This document shows, one piece after another, positions 45,681-55,553 of a stretch of DNA of 64,000 nucleotides. Under the pieces are notes generated by a model, which made no database searches, had not been told where the DNA came from, and saw only the letters and a program-made list of their open reading frames with translations. How positions within the stretch are numbered: the first letter of the stretch is position 1; each line of letters opens with the position of its first letter. Position numbers and translations under genes: made by a program. The stretch comes from Lithobates sylvaticus (Eukaryota; Chordata; Amphibia; Anura; Ranidae): assembly GCA_028564925.1 (NCBI GenBank), contig CM053026.1, forward strand, positions 134,279,155 to 134,343,154, in the 5' to 3' direction.

Positions 45681-45959
45681 AAGGCAACGTTTCATTAATT
45701 TCATTAATTTCTTTCATTTAATTTTTGTTACATTTCATATCACTGACGCCTGTTAAAGTCACCATTTCCAGTCATTTTTAGGAAGCAGCAACAACTCTCA
45801 AACGAGTGTTTTCTCTCGTATTTTCTACAGGTCAGTCGGATTCACTAGGTCCACCCTGCACCAGCTTGAACAGTGCTTCCACAGGTAAAAAAAGAAAAAA
45901 GGAGAGAAAGGCATATACTCAGCTTAGGTACGTATGCCGTTAGGGAGAACAAGCAAGAC

Positions 45960-46640
45960 TTAAACTCATGTCACCCTCAATAGGTTCCAGTCAGCTAAGA
46001 CTCAACCCAGAGGACAAGTCAGCAGGCATCAAAAGCCGCAGAACTATGTCTTTAGCCGGCAGTGAAGACCTGGCCGCTGCAGTCCCTTACCCTGCCGTAG
46101 TCCAGGCAGTTACAGCTCCTTCCACAGGTATCACAGCGTGGAGTCTGGTAGTATACCCTTCTCACCTTGTACCAACCAACATCAGGAAGGACATCCTGGA
46201 AGGCAAGGACTTCAACCGGCTGATGGGAGGAGCTGGATTTGTACCTCCACACAGTCGTAGACCTAGGCTACAAGTACGGTGGCTTCGGGTTCTACGATTA
46301 TCATCACTCCTTCTCTGCCAAAGCCGCAGCAAAGTTCTTCCAGTTTCAGACACCCACAGACTGGAGCGTAATGGATACGGAGCTCTTCTGCCAACACCTC
46401 GCTGGCCTACGGTCACCGCTGTGCGCAATCTGCCAGTCGGCTACCCACACCGCTGCATGGTGTGCCAACGCGACTACCAGTCGCCAGTTTGACAACCCCG
46501 CTACTTCCAGCGCAGGTCAGGGCCAGCAGGCCCCTACACGAGTGCCACAGACGGACAAGCTCAGACACCCAGTCCGGACTGCAGGGGGAGCAGCCATCTG
46601 CAACAACTATAATTACGGGTGATGTAATTTCAGTCAGTGT
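45960..46640 (+). pseudogene. gag-like region of the Ngaro fossil
   Basis: Position, and a segment with a C-x2-C-type cysteine pattern (CAICQSATHTAAWC, about 46418-46460), fit the capsid-like first ORF of DIRS/Ngaro elements. The region is degenerate. The call rests mainly on its place between leader and reverse transcriptase. Confidence 0.55.
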
Positions 46641-46739
46641 CGCCTTCTCCGCGTCTGTACCCTGTGCCAGAGGGCTCACCCCAGGATCCTGTGTGAGGTC
46701 AAACAACAGAAGAAAGCGTGACTAAGCCGGGTCAATGTC

Positions 46740-48084
46740 GCATGGCTCGGCTTATATCTTACAGCACACCCCACTCCCTCCCTGGCCATCTACCTCATTC
46801 AAGGCTTCACGGAAGGCTTCCACACCGACGAACAGGCCATCAACCAGCTCCTGCAGACAGAGATAGATCGGGACTTCATGATAGGCCCTTTCACCCAGCC
46901 CCCCTTCAACACATGGAGAGTTAGCCCTATTGGGCTTGTCAAGGGCAAGTTCTCCAATAAATTACGTCTTGTCTACGACTTGTCAGCGCCTCATTCCTCC
47001 CCCATCCCCAGACTCAATTCCCTTATCCCCTCTGAAGAGTTTTCCCTCAAATACGCCTCGTGGACATGTCAATCCAGGCCACACTCAGAACAGGCACCGG
47101 TACCTGGCTTTCTAAAGCAGACATTTCGGATGCCTTTAAATTACATTATGCATATTACTTTGCTACCAAGTTGACCTTCGGGTCAAAAAGTAGCCCCTGG
47201 CTATTTAACACATTCGCCCAGACACTCACGTGGATCCTCTTGAACAAAGCACAGTGTCAAGAGGTCATCCACTATCTGGACGACTTTCTACTGATAGAGC
47301 CGCGCGGTTCAACCCCAGGGGACCTGAACAAGTAAAGGGTGGTCTTCAACAACCTTAATGTTCCCGTCGCAGAACACAAGGTCGATGGCCCAGCACGAAC
47401 AATCACATTCCTTGGTGTCAATCTGGACACCCGTGCCATGCAGGCCAGCCTCACCCCAGACAAACTGACCCGCATTAGGGCGGTCCTCCAGGAATTCACC
47501 CGTACCAGAGGATGCACCCAAAAACAACTTCAGTCCCTTCTTGGGATGCTCAATTTTGCTATGCGGATCATCCCCCAGGGCTGCTCCTTTGTATCCCGCC
47601 TATTAGTCTACCTGTCCCACACGCAGGATCCGGATCAAATCATTAGCCTTGAAACCGCAGCTATAGCGGACCTTGCCATGTGGGAAGAATTTCTGTTTAC
47701 CTGGAACAGTATTTTACTCTTCATCCCCACCGTGTCTTCCCTGTCACCACAGGTAGTGACAGACGCGGCGGCGTCCACAGGGTTTTTGGCCATCTATGGT
47801 TTGCAGCACCCTGGCCACCACAGGTACTAGCGATACCTGGCCTAACCACCACATCTACCCTCTTCGAGCTCTACATTATAGGGGCAGCCGCGCACCTTTG
47901 GGGCCACAGCTGGTCCAGGCAAACCGTAGCCTTCGCGACCGATAACCTTGCTACAGCAGAAATTATAAATAAAGGCAGATCTAAGTCCCGGGGCGTTATG
48001 TCCTTCCTACGTAGGCTGGTACAGTTATCTCTTCAACATCAGTTTAATGTTTATTGTTCGTTCGTTCAAGCGCATGCCGTTTAA
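46740..48084 (+). pseudogene. Reverse transcriptase / RNase H region of the Ngaro fossil
   Basis: Visible family motifs include KLRLVYDLSAPH-type text at about 46960-46995, the catalytic YLDD (about 47273-47284), TITFLGVNLDTRAM (47400) and an RNase H-type segment beginning TDAAAST (47758). The order is that of DIRS-group polymerases. The region is degenerate and non-functional. Confidence 0.85.
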
Positions 48085-48109
48085 TTACACTTCATTCTTT
48101 GAACAGATG

Positions 48110-49133
48110 CCCGGAGCCAGTCCTGTGTCGTCTTCTGTCCCGGTCTGGTCTCAGCTGAACCTGGATTAGCCCAGCATTTACAGGCAGCAACTCAACTCAT
48201 TAACTCTTCGCTCTCCCGCAATACACTCAAGGCCTATCAAACAGCCTGGAGGGCCTTCAACAAATTCTTGTGTCAGCACCCCAAGGAAATGTCTAATATC
48301 AAACAGATACTAGCCTTCATTTCTCACTGTCATGCTCAGTTGACTCTGTCCCACAACACCATACGGCTATAGCTGGCCGGTGTCCAACATTTCCTGTTCC
48401 TACGGGACCCCACGAGACCCTCCTTGTTTACGTTTCACGCAGTACGAGCCATTATCTGTGGTATCCAAAAGCTTCAGCCAGTAGTCTGCGCCAAACGCCT
48501 ACCGATAACAGGAGATGTCTTTAGTAACATGTCAACCATCCTGGCCACATCTCCATTCGGTCTCCTCCCTAGTGTGGTCCTACAAGTCGCCATGCACCTG
48601 GCCTTCTACGGGTTCTTACGACCCGGAGAATTCACTTGTAGTCACCCTTCAGGCCCAGTCTTATGCAAATGTCACTTGGTCCGCCACAAGGACCACTTCA
48701 TCCTACATCTAGCAGTTTCAAAGACTCAGCAAGTAGGCTCAGGAATGGACACCCACCTCTATAGGAACCATAACAACTGGTGTCCAGTGGCCACACTGAA
48801 TCGGTTATTAGTACTATTGTCCGAGCAACCAGACTCTAGTCCCCTTCTACCCTTTCCTGTCAAACCTCTAAACACCTGCCAATTCATGAAGCACATGCAG
48901 GTCCTTCTCAGCAACCTTCATCTAAACCCTAGCCAGTACTCTGGACATTCATTCCTTATCGGGGGAAAAGCCTCAACAGCATCCCGTCAAGGAGTCCTGG
49001 ACCATGTGATCAAGAAGCTAGGCAGGTGGAAGTCTGCCTGCTTCGCCCGCTATATTCCCAATCCACAAATTGAAATGGTCCAGGCCTTTGCCAAAATTCA
49101 GATCAATAAAAACTATTTCCGACCTGAATGTTT
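48110..49133 (+). pseudogene. Tyrosine recombinase region of the Ngaro fossil
   Basis: The C-terminal part carries AFYGFLRPGEFT (catalytic Arg box I, about 48600), the box II position at YSGHSFLIGGKASTAS (about 48938-48985) and GRWKSACFARYI with the Tyr nucleophile (about 49022-49055). These are the marks of DIRS-type recombinases, which replace the integrase of LTR elements. Fossil copy. Confidence 0.88.
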
Positions 49134-49609
49134 TTGCCCCCTTATTTTGGTATACCGTACGATAGACCAAGGCACACTTTCAGGTCCATTTCGTGTGGTA
49201 AGTTTTGTGTTAACCCTGTATGTCATCCATATCCGTATCGGCCATAGGGCTCTAAACCATAAATAAGAAGGCCAGTATGGTGGCCTGAATTTATGGGAGA
49301 AGCCCGGGGGGTATTTAACCAGCCCACTCGCCTGTGGTCTTTGTCGGTTTCCTGTGCGTGATACCCACCCTCCCATCCCCTTTTTAGGGCATTTCTCAAG
49401 TATTCATACTCCTCACTGAGTACTCATTTCATCTCATTTCATATTTACTTCATTTCATTCCTTATTTCTTGTCTAGGGTATGCCCCCTTATTTTGGTATA
49501 CCGTATGATAGACCAGGGCACACTTTCAGGTCAATTTCGTGTGGTACGTTTTGTGTTAACCCTGTATGTCATCCATATCCGTATCGGCCATAGGGCTCTA
49601 AACCATAAA
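49134..49609 (+). repeat. Ngaro B1-A2-B2 terminal block
   Basis: B1 (49134-49262) and B2 (49483-49609) share GCCCCCTTATTTTGGTATAC through GGCCATAGGGCTCTAAACCA; A2 (49263-49368) repeats A1. A spacer of about 110 bp with TCATTTCATATTT-type text, reminiscent of the leader, separates A2 from B2. B1 overlaps the end of the recombinase region. Confidence 0.9.
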
Positions 49610-49689
49610 ATATAAATATATATATTGAAGTGTATTAGAAACAGTACACCACCAAATGCACTGTAGATATAGGCTACACTGAATGCAGA

Positions 49690-49739
<50 letters not shown>

Positions 49740-50297
49740 TGGACTGTATATATATTAATACACTGGCTGCACTGACTGAGTAAACACTAAAGATAAAGTC
49801 TATGCTTAGTGCAGAGTATATATATATATATTGTGGAGATGCGCCCCCATCTCGCAGGTGCAGATAAGCAGTATATGCCTGATTTTGGCAGGAATACTGA
49901 TTGCACACCTGTGGGCTGGGTTCATAAACATCCCAGGAAATGCAGTCAGTGCTCAGACCTGGAGACGTCTCCGCCCAGCAGACAGGAAGTCTGGCCAGGA
50001 GGTTGGGAGAGTTCCAGGAGGAAGAGACAGGAGCCTAAGACTGTAGGTGGCAGTCTGAAGCAGGCAGGTGTAGCCTGCGACTAAAGCAGCACGAAGCTGA
50101 CAGTGAATAAGCCAGGAGGCTATTGTTTTGGAATACAGTGATGGTGGAACCCCCTGTGAGGGAAGATTTCTGTTGGTTTGAACTTTTTCGTTTCCTTTAA
50201 ATGAAAGTGGGCTGCAATGCACTAAAAACACAGGTCTGAAGTGGCACGTTTCTGGAAAATCGCATGCACCACTTGTACCCAATCACCCCGGATCGTC

Positions 50298-50342
<45 letters not shown>

Positions 50343-50589
50343 TAGACTGACTGTATATATATATCAAATACACTGCCACTAACTGAATAACCTGCCTGCT
50401 TAATCTAACTCAAGTTATCTCTCTGTCCACGCCAACAATACTACACACTTCCGCTATTTAAGCAGCCTTATATAGTGTGGGGTGTGGACTTAGTTGCCCT
50501 GAGCCATATGTTCGGTTTGTTTTAGAACAAACGAACACCCAATGTTTGAGTCGAACTTACGCTCGACTCGAACCGCTGGCTCATCCCTA
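49610..50589. mobile_element. Right part of an hAT element (copy D)
   Basis: The end GAACCGCTGGCTCATCCCTA (to 50589) is the family right terminus, with paired AACAAACGAACACCC/CGAACTTACGCTCGACTCG text before it. Left of it are (TA)n tracts (49691-49735, 49816-49831 and 50301-50340) and CACTG-rich text. A solo LTR is inserted at 49832-50300. The left terminus is missing. Confidence 0.75.
49832..50300 (+). mobile_element. Solo LTR, 469 bp, inserted in a TA microsatellite
   Basis: Begins TGTGGAGATGCGCCCCC and ends GGATCGTCACA, with TA repeat on both sides so that a short target duplication cannot be distinguished. It has no coding capacity. The TG...CA ends and size fit an LTR of a gypsy-type element; the internal part is absent, probably by LTR-LTR recombination. 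Fossil. Confidence 0.65.
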
Positions 50590-51559
50590 CTAAGCTGCTG
50601 GGATTGCTTTCACAAGAGAGTCGACTATTAGTTCCAACAAACAGTTCTGGGATGATGCTTGCAGCTGCAGGCATCATCCCGGTATAACCATGTGAAGTTC
50701 AGTGACGTACCAGTACATCGCTGGTTCGTCAAGTGGATATGTAAGATTTTTGTTTGGGCTGCACCTTTAGATCCATGGGTCTATGTTTTCATGCACCATA
50801 TAAATAATATTTGAATAGCTTAATTTCCCATTTAGTAAATCCTGCAAAGAGTAGTGCATCTTCTCAATAGAAGTTATTGTTATCTCTGTACAAGAGGGGG
50901 TGACCAACTGCGCGAACCAAAAGGGGATAAAATTCAAGAATCAATATACAAGACTAAAACAACAACTGCCGCAGCCACCATCAAAGTGTTCACACACCAA
51001 TAGTCAGTATAAATAATTATATATAAATATATAAAAATGGGGCGCTAGCATTAAAAATGAGTAAATAAATTAAGGCACTTAAACATAAATGCACTTAAAA
51101 TAGCAATGAAATAAACAAGTTCAATTAATAAATAGAATCTAATAAAATATAAAAATATATATAAATAGACATGTGGCGCTTGCTGCTAGGAAGGATGCCA
51201 ATCCTGCGGGTGAGCTCCAAAGGATGGTTTCCAAAAAGCCTCTCGGAATTAATTACTTCAAACAATGATGTATAGCAACAAAGTAATAAACCGTGCTATA
51301 CCAATAAATATATAATCAATAAAGTGCATCCAGTGATAAAAAATCTTGTGCAAATAAAATAATACAAATGTGCGTTCCAAATCGTAGAATAAAAAACTAC
51401 ATGTGCAAAAAAATCCCTTTTCATAAAATAGTGAACGAATATTTCATAAAGCACAGGCAGAAGTTCATGCAAAATGTGCGAATAAATAAGTCCAAACGAA
51501 TAAATAAACAATCAAAGTCACTGAAAGATTTCCTTTGAAAAAGTCACGTGGGCGTGACG
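50590..51559. other. Spacer with MITE-like pieces, no gene
   Basis: GGGATGATGCTTGCAGC with TGCAGGCATCATCCC (about 50650-50690) forms a hairpin typical of a MITE end. 50880-51560 is AT-rich and contains GGGCGTGACGTAACGCG (51551), a partial palindrome. No coding homology. Confidence 0.45.
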
Positions 51560-52275
51560 TAACGCGTAAGGAGGATCAGAGTCTGGTGACACTGTGACGT
51601 TTGACATCAGTAAATTTAGCCATTTTTTTTCTGCAGCTCAGCAGAGAAATCTGGGAAAAGGGATACCTTGGTGTCATCAAGCTTGAGGGCGGCCGGCTTT
51701 ATCCTGGCATTGTGTAGAATCTCATCTTTCATTTAGTAAATCTCTTTGCCTTCCAAATCAGGCAAAGAGTACTAAATGAAATGTGTTTTTTTTTTTTTTT
51801 TTTTTTACCTACCTTGTAATTGATTACTTCCTGTCTTCTGTCTCTTCGGGGGTGGGCGGGGTCTGTGCGGGGATCCTCGTCACGCCGCACTGTCTCCTGG
51901 GATCTGGTGTCATTGATCCCAGGAGTCAGTGCGGGCATCTTCCGAAATCTCGCGAGATTTCGGCCACATCTTCCGAAATCTCGCGAGATTTCGGACACAT
52001 CTTCCGAAATCTCGTGAGATGTCGGCAGATGTGCCGTTACTGCGCACGCGCGAGTAACGGCGGTGCATGCTGGGCCATCTAAAGTGCCTGTGGGGTTTTA
52101 CATGCCCACAGGCAAGATGGCCCCCAGCAGACAAGAAGAAGATAAAGAATTTTATCGGAGGAAAACCAGCGGCGATCGAGATGGAAGATGGAACAGGTAA
52201 GTCCCCCAATTGAGCTATATGGCCTTGGCATATAGCCCAAAAAAAAAAAAATAAAACCAGTGCAGAACCGCTTTA
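51560..52275. mobile_element. GC-rich TTAA-type MITE
   Basis: The right end CAGTGCAGAACCGCTTTAA stops at TTAA (52272-52275), inside L1 ORF1 sequence that continues at 52276. Its complement, TTAAAGCGGTTCTGC, has the form of other TTAA repeats here (compare 54093). The left end is not securely placed; ACTAAATGAAA at about 51770 with a T-run may lie inside it. It contains the TCTCGCGAGA array. Confidence 0.55.
51936..52028. repeat. Three 31-bp units with TCTCGCGAGA palindromes
   Basis: Units start at 51936, 51967 and 51998 (exact 31-bp period). The first two hold a perfect 22-bp palindrome from CCGAAATCTC to GAGATTTCGG with TCTCGCGAGA at its centre; the third has TCTCGTGAGA. A further palindrome GCGCACGCGCGAGTAACGG/CCGTTACTGCGC follows at 52035-52062. 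TCTCGCGAGA is a known vertebrate promoter element (reported ligands include BANP and Kaiso). Confidence 0.92.
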
Positions 52276-52930
52276 AATAGGAAGGGCCATGGAGGGGCTC
52301 CTGGCTGTGCCGGTCTGGCCGGGACCCGGGTGTGCACGTTCCACATAGAACATTGGGGAAAACCCTTCCCTACCGAAGGCAGTGGTCAGCCATCTTTCAA
52401 TGAACTCCACAGGGTTATTTCCTTCCATGCGCTCAGGTATTCCTATGGCCCTCACATTGTTCCTCCTCATTCTGTTTTCCATGTCATCTAAACGAGCAGC
52501 ATGTTGTGAGAGCAGGTGGTTATTATATGTGAGGTCATTCAGCATGGGTGCCATGTCGTCTTCTATGGAGCTTACCCTCCCCTCTAGTGCAGATGTCCTT
52601 TCCCTTAGCTTTTGTGTGTCCTGGCGCAGAAAAGTTATTTCTGTTTTGACCCCTTTGATCTCAGCAGTAAGGGCTGCTATGGAGACATTACAGGAGTTCA
52701 CAGCTGTGAAGATATCCTGTAGTGTGGGTTCTCCCTCAGTGCCAGGGCTGACTGGGGCTTGGGGCCTAGTAGAGGTTTCTTTGTGAGTACTCACTGTGTC
52801 CCATGTAAATGTGGTGTCATTATCCTCCAGCAGCACTGTGTCATCCGTTTCAGATGCTCCTCAGCTGTGTTGGAGGAGGCTGCTGGATCCGAGGAGAGCG
52901 GCATGGAGAACAACTTTTCAGCTGTCTCCC

Positions 52931-53802
52931 TGTCACGTACCTAGTGGCGAGTCCGGATTGCAGTGGGAGACCTCTCTTGCGTCAGAGACTCGCGACCCCC
53001 GATAGAGGAGACAGGGGGCGCAGGAGTCGAAGTTAGCACGAGTGCCTGGCAGGATCAACAGCTGATAGATGGGTCAGGTGGTATGAAGGGAGCTGTGGCA
53101 GGATCAGCAGGCCTGGGAAGCGGATGACAGGAACCAGCAAGCAGCAGGGAACAGGAACCAGCAGGCAACAGGTCACAGGAACTGGCAGACAGCAGGTGAC
53201 AGGAACCAGCAGACAACAGGTCACAGGAACCAGCAGGCAACAGGTCACAGGAACTGGCAGACAGCAAGTGACAGGAACCAGCAGGCAACAGGTCACAGGA
53301 ACTGGCAGACAGCAGGTGACAGGAACCAGCAGGCAACAGGTCACAGGAACTGGCAGACAGCAGGTGACAGGAACCAGCAGGCAACAGGTCACAGGAACTG
53401 GCAGACAGCAGGTGACAGGAACCAGCAGACAACAGGTCACAGGAACTGGCGGATCCCACAGGAGCAGGTGCACAGAATGGTCAGACAAGCCGGGGTCGGT
53501 AATGGTGGGGTACAATGCGGATAAGCCAGAGGGATAAGCGGAGCAGAGGTGCAGAGTCGTGGACACGCCAAGGTCGGGGGCAGGCAGACAGCAGAGCAGG
53601 TAGTGGAACAGGCCGGGTCACAAATACAGGGTCAGATCGGTTCAGGAAGTACATAAGGAATGATGTAGATCAGGCAGCAAGAACTGTGGGGAAAGGTCCG
53701 GTTTAAATAACCCACACTCGCTCGCGCACGCGCATGCGCACCCGCTCGCGCACCCGCTCGTACCGGCGGGGGACTACTAGGACCAGCAGAGCTTTCCTTA
53801 CA
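52931..53802 (+). mobile_element. Solo LTR, 872 bp, in L1 ORF1
   Basis: TGTCACGTACC at the left end and TTTCCTTACA at the right end, with 5-bp duplications CTCCC at 52926-52930 and 53803-53807. The interruption falls cleanly in the L1 ORF1 codons, which confirms its borders. Inside is a 24-bp minisatellite (53125-53455). The right half holds a GTTTAAATAACC stretch and CGCGCACGCGCATGCGC text. No internal genes remain. Fossil remnant of an LTR element, younger than its L1 host. Confidence 0.85.
53125..53455. repeat. 24-bp minisatellite in 48-bp pairs inside the LTR
   Basis: Alternating monomers GGAACCAGCAGGCAACAGG plus TCACA and GGAACTGGCAGACAGCAGG plus TGACA form a 48-bp higher-order unit, about 14 monomers in all. 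Long ORFs on both strands (8-residue repeats such as TGTSRQQV) are by-products of the 24-bp period. Confidence 0.95.
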
Positions 53803-54092
53803 CTCCCTGTGTAACTCCTTAGCGGAGCGCTGCGTGGCGGCGCCATGTTGGCCCATGAGGTCCTTGGAGCGGGACAAAGTTTGCGGTTTTACGGTGGACC
53901 CGGAGGTTTTTTAGCGGTGCGATCCGACTCAGGGGATCTTCCGATCACCGATAAGCAGTTCGTGTGGAGGGATAAGATGATTTCCCCGGATGTGTGAGCG
54001 GAGTTTTGGCAGAGCTATCTGAAGGTGCGTCCGGCTACATCCGCTGCCTGGCCACGCCCTCATTGTCAGACTGTTTACAGGCTTACAGTCAC

Positions 54093-54548
54093 TTAAAGTG
54101 AGTGTAAAGGCTCTTTTTTTTAAAATAACAAACATGTTATACTTACCTCCTCTGTGCCATTGGTTTTGCACAGATCAGCCTGGATCCTCCTCTTCTCTGG
54201 TCCCTCTTTGCTGCTCCTAGTCCCTCCCTCCTTTGAGTTCCCCTCAGCCAGCAGCTTGCTACAGGGGTCACCCAAGCTAAGTCAGAGCTCTGTGCATCCA
54301 TTCAGACACGGAGCCCCAACCTGGCCCTGACCCCTCTCTCCCCCGATTGGCTGACTGACTTTGATTGACAGCCGCGGGAGCCAATAGCGCCGCTGCTCTG
54401 TCTCAGCCAATCAGGAGGAGTGTACTGGATGGCTAAGGGGATTGTGGTGATCACTGGAGGGAGAAGCTGCTCACGTGGGTAATTGGGGGGTGCTGGGGAG
54501 GCTGCTACACACAGAAGTTTTTTTTTTTTATCTTAATGCATTCCTTAA
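54093..54548 (+). mobile_element. TTAA-type repeat with TTAAAGTGAGTG start
   Basis: TTAA at 54093-54096 and 54545-54548. Starts TTAAAGTGAGTGTAAAGGC and ends ACAGAAG, a T-run and TTAATGCATTCCTTAA. In between are CATGTTATACTTACCTCCTC and GC-rich text with GACTGACTTTGATTGACAG. Inverted ends are weak (TTAAAGTGAG / ATTCCTTAA), so the TTAA borders are the main support. Confidence 0.6.
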
Positions 54549-55254
54549 GTTAGTGATTTAATAGCCCATTGACTTTGTTTTCTTTTTTAGATTTTTGCGT
54601 ACTATAGAGATATATTTCAGGCATGGGAATGTATTTTTCAGGCATGGGAATGGGAAATTGATGCTCTCTTTTTGTGTTTTGTGTTTGATGTTGTAAATTT
54701 AGGTAGTAAAATTGTAATGGTTGGACTAATATTGGCTTGTTTTTGTGATTATCTTTTGGATATGGAAACATTTCTATTTCTCAATAAAATACAATGAAAA
54801 AATGTATCTTGATTAAAAGTACAGTGACAATCACCCTAAAATAGGATGCACCTAACTTTCAATACCCATTTGTATTCTGTATGATGAACAATCTCACAAT
54901 ACTATTATTTGTAATATGTGTGCAAAAGTTTGCAATTACTTTTTGGCATTAGGACCTCAACCTATCCCTTCCTGTGAGATCTTATGCAAACATTATGCTT
55001 TATCCACTGGGTGACATTGTACATTACTGAGTTGAAGACCAACTTCCAGCTCAGTGGGAGTGAACTTCTAATAACATCGAGGAAACTTCTGCAAGTGTGT
55101 TAAAATACCCCTTTGATTTCAAAAGTGCTTGGAAACTGCTGTCAAACTACTCAGCCTATAAACAGAAACCCGATGCATAATCAATGATCCAATGATCACA
55201 ATTCTGTTCCAGTCCAGTTGTTTCTCCATTGGCTGCGGCCATCTTGCCTCTCAT
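54549..55254. other. Spacer without recognised gene
   Basis: 54590-54800 ends in TTCTCAATAAAATACAATGA, which may be the 3' end of an L1-type LINE, but no coding part is attached. The rest is anonymous. Confidence 0.4.
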
Positions 55255-55486
55255 GTGCATACATTCACATACTAAGGCCAATTTAGACAGGAACCAATTA
55301 ACCTCCCTGGCGGTATGATTATTTCTGATTTTAGGTGCTAAAAGCGGTACCATTATTTTGCATGGAATTTTAGCGTTTTCTATTGTAGGCCTGTAATTCT
55401 TAGAAATAATTCACTTAAATCCGTCCAAACAAGAGTCTAATAGACATCCCGGGTATGATAAAGTTTGAAATATGAAATCATAAATT

Positions 55487-55553
<67 letters not shown>

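Larger units (their letters stand above)
44103..49609 (+). mobile_element. Ngaro-like tyrosine-recombinase retroelement fossil
   Basis: A 5.5-kb element of the DIRS/Ngaro group, plus orientation. It has split direct repeats: A1 (about 44103-44208), B1 (49134-49262), A2 (49263-49368) and B2 (49483-49609), the A1-body-B1-A2-B2 order known for Ngaro elements. The body has a repeat-rich leader (44590-45700), a gag-like region (about 45960-46640), reverse transcriptase with RNase H (about 46740-48084) and a tyrosine recombinase region (about 48110-49130). It is broken, with several interruptions, but all parts are recognisable, so it is of moderate age. Such elements integrate by recombination and leave no target duplication; none is seen. 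Confidence 0.88.
52276..53877 (-). pseudogene. L1 ORF1 protein, N-terminal and central parts
   Basis: Start at 53877 (MSRSKDLMGQHGAATQRSAK then ELHRE), interrupted by a solo LTR, continuing TAEKLFSMPLSSDPAASSNT (52928) and, in the open stretch 52836-52276, TLQDIFTAVNSCNVSIAALT, a heptad-type coiled coil (EIKGVKTEITFLRQDTQKLR, ERTSALEGRVSSIEDD) and the RRM entry RRNNVRAIGIPERMEGNNPV with FYVERAHP. The coiled coil forms the ORF1p trimer; the RRM binds RNA. It breaks off at SMALPI at the MITE. Only one or two frame changes, so a fairly young L1. Confidence 0.88.
52276..54063 (-). mobile_element. L1 LINE, 5' end to ORF1, 3' part missing
   Basis: Minus orientation. The 5' end near 54063 reads GAGGGCGTGGCCAGGCAGC on the minus strand, like the start of the L1 at 16329. 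ORF1 follows and is cut by a solo LTR (52931-53802) and by the TTAA MITE at 52275; nothing of ORF2 is found left of the MITE. Confidence 0.8.

Noticed and set aside
44811-45698. A 189-codon and related ORFs as a protein of the Ngaro element
   Set aside because: The open frames run through 170-bp tandem DNA repeats, shift between units and resemble no capsid or other protein.
49832-50300. A Helitron (plain ends inserted next to AT)
   Set aside because: The ends are TG and CA, without the CTRR end and 3' hairpin of Helitrons; an LTR fits better.
52185-52205. GAACAGGTAAGT as the splice donor of a host first exon downstream of TCTCGCGAGA sites
   Set aside because: The region lies inside a TTAA-type repeat and a single donor-like match is weak; no acceptor or coding exon was found. 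Kept only as a reason to check for transcripts.
53033-53566. Repetitive ORFs on both strands (8-residue units)
   Set aside because: They come from the 24-bp minisatellite inside a solo LTR; no protein family fits.
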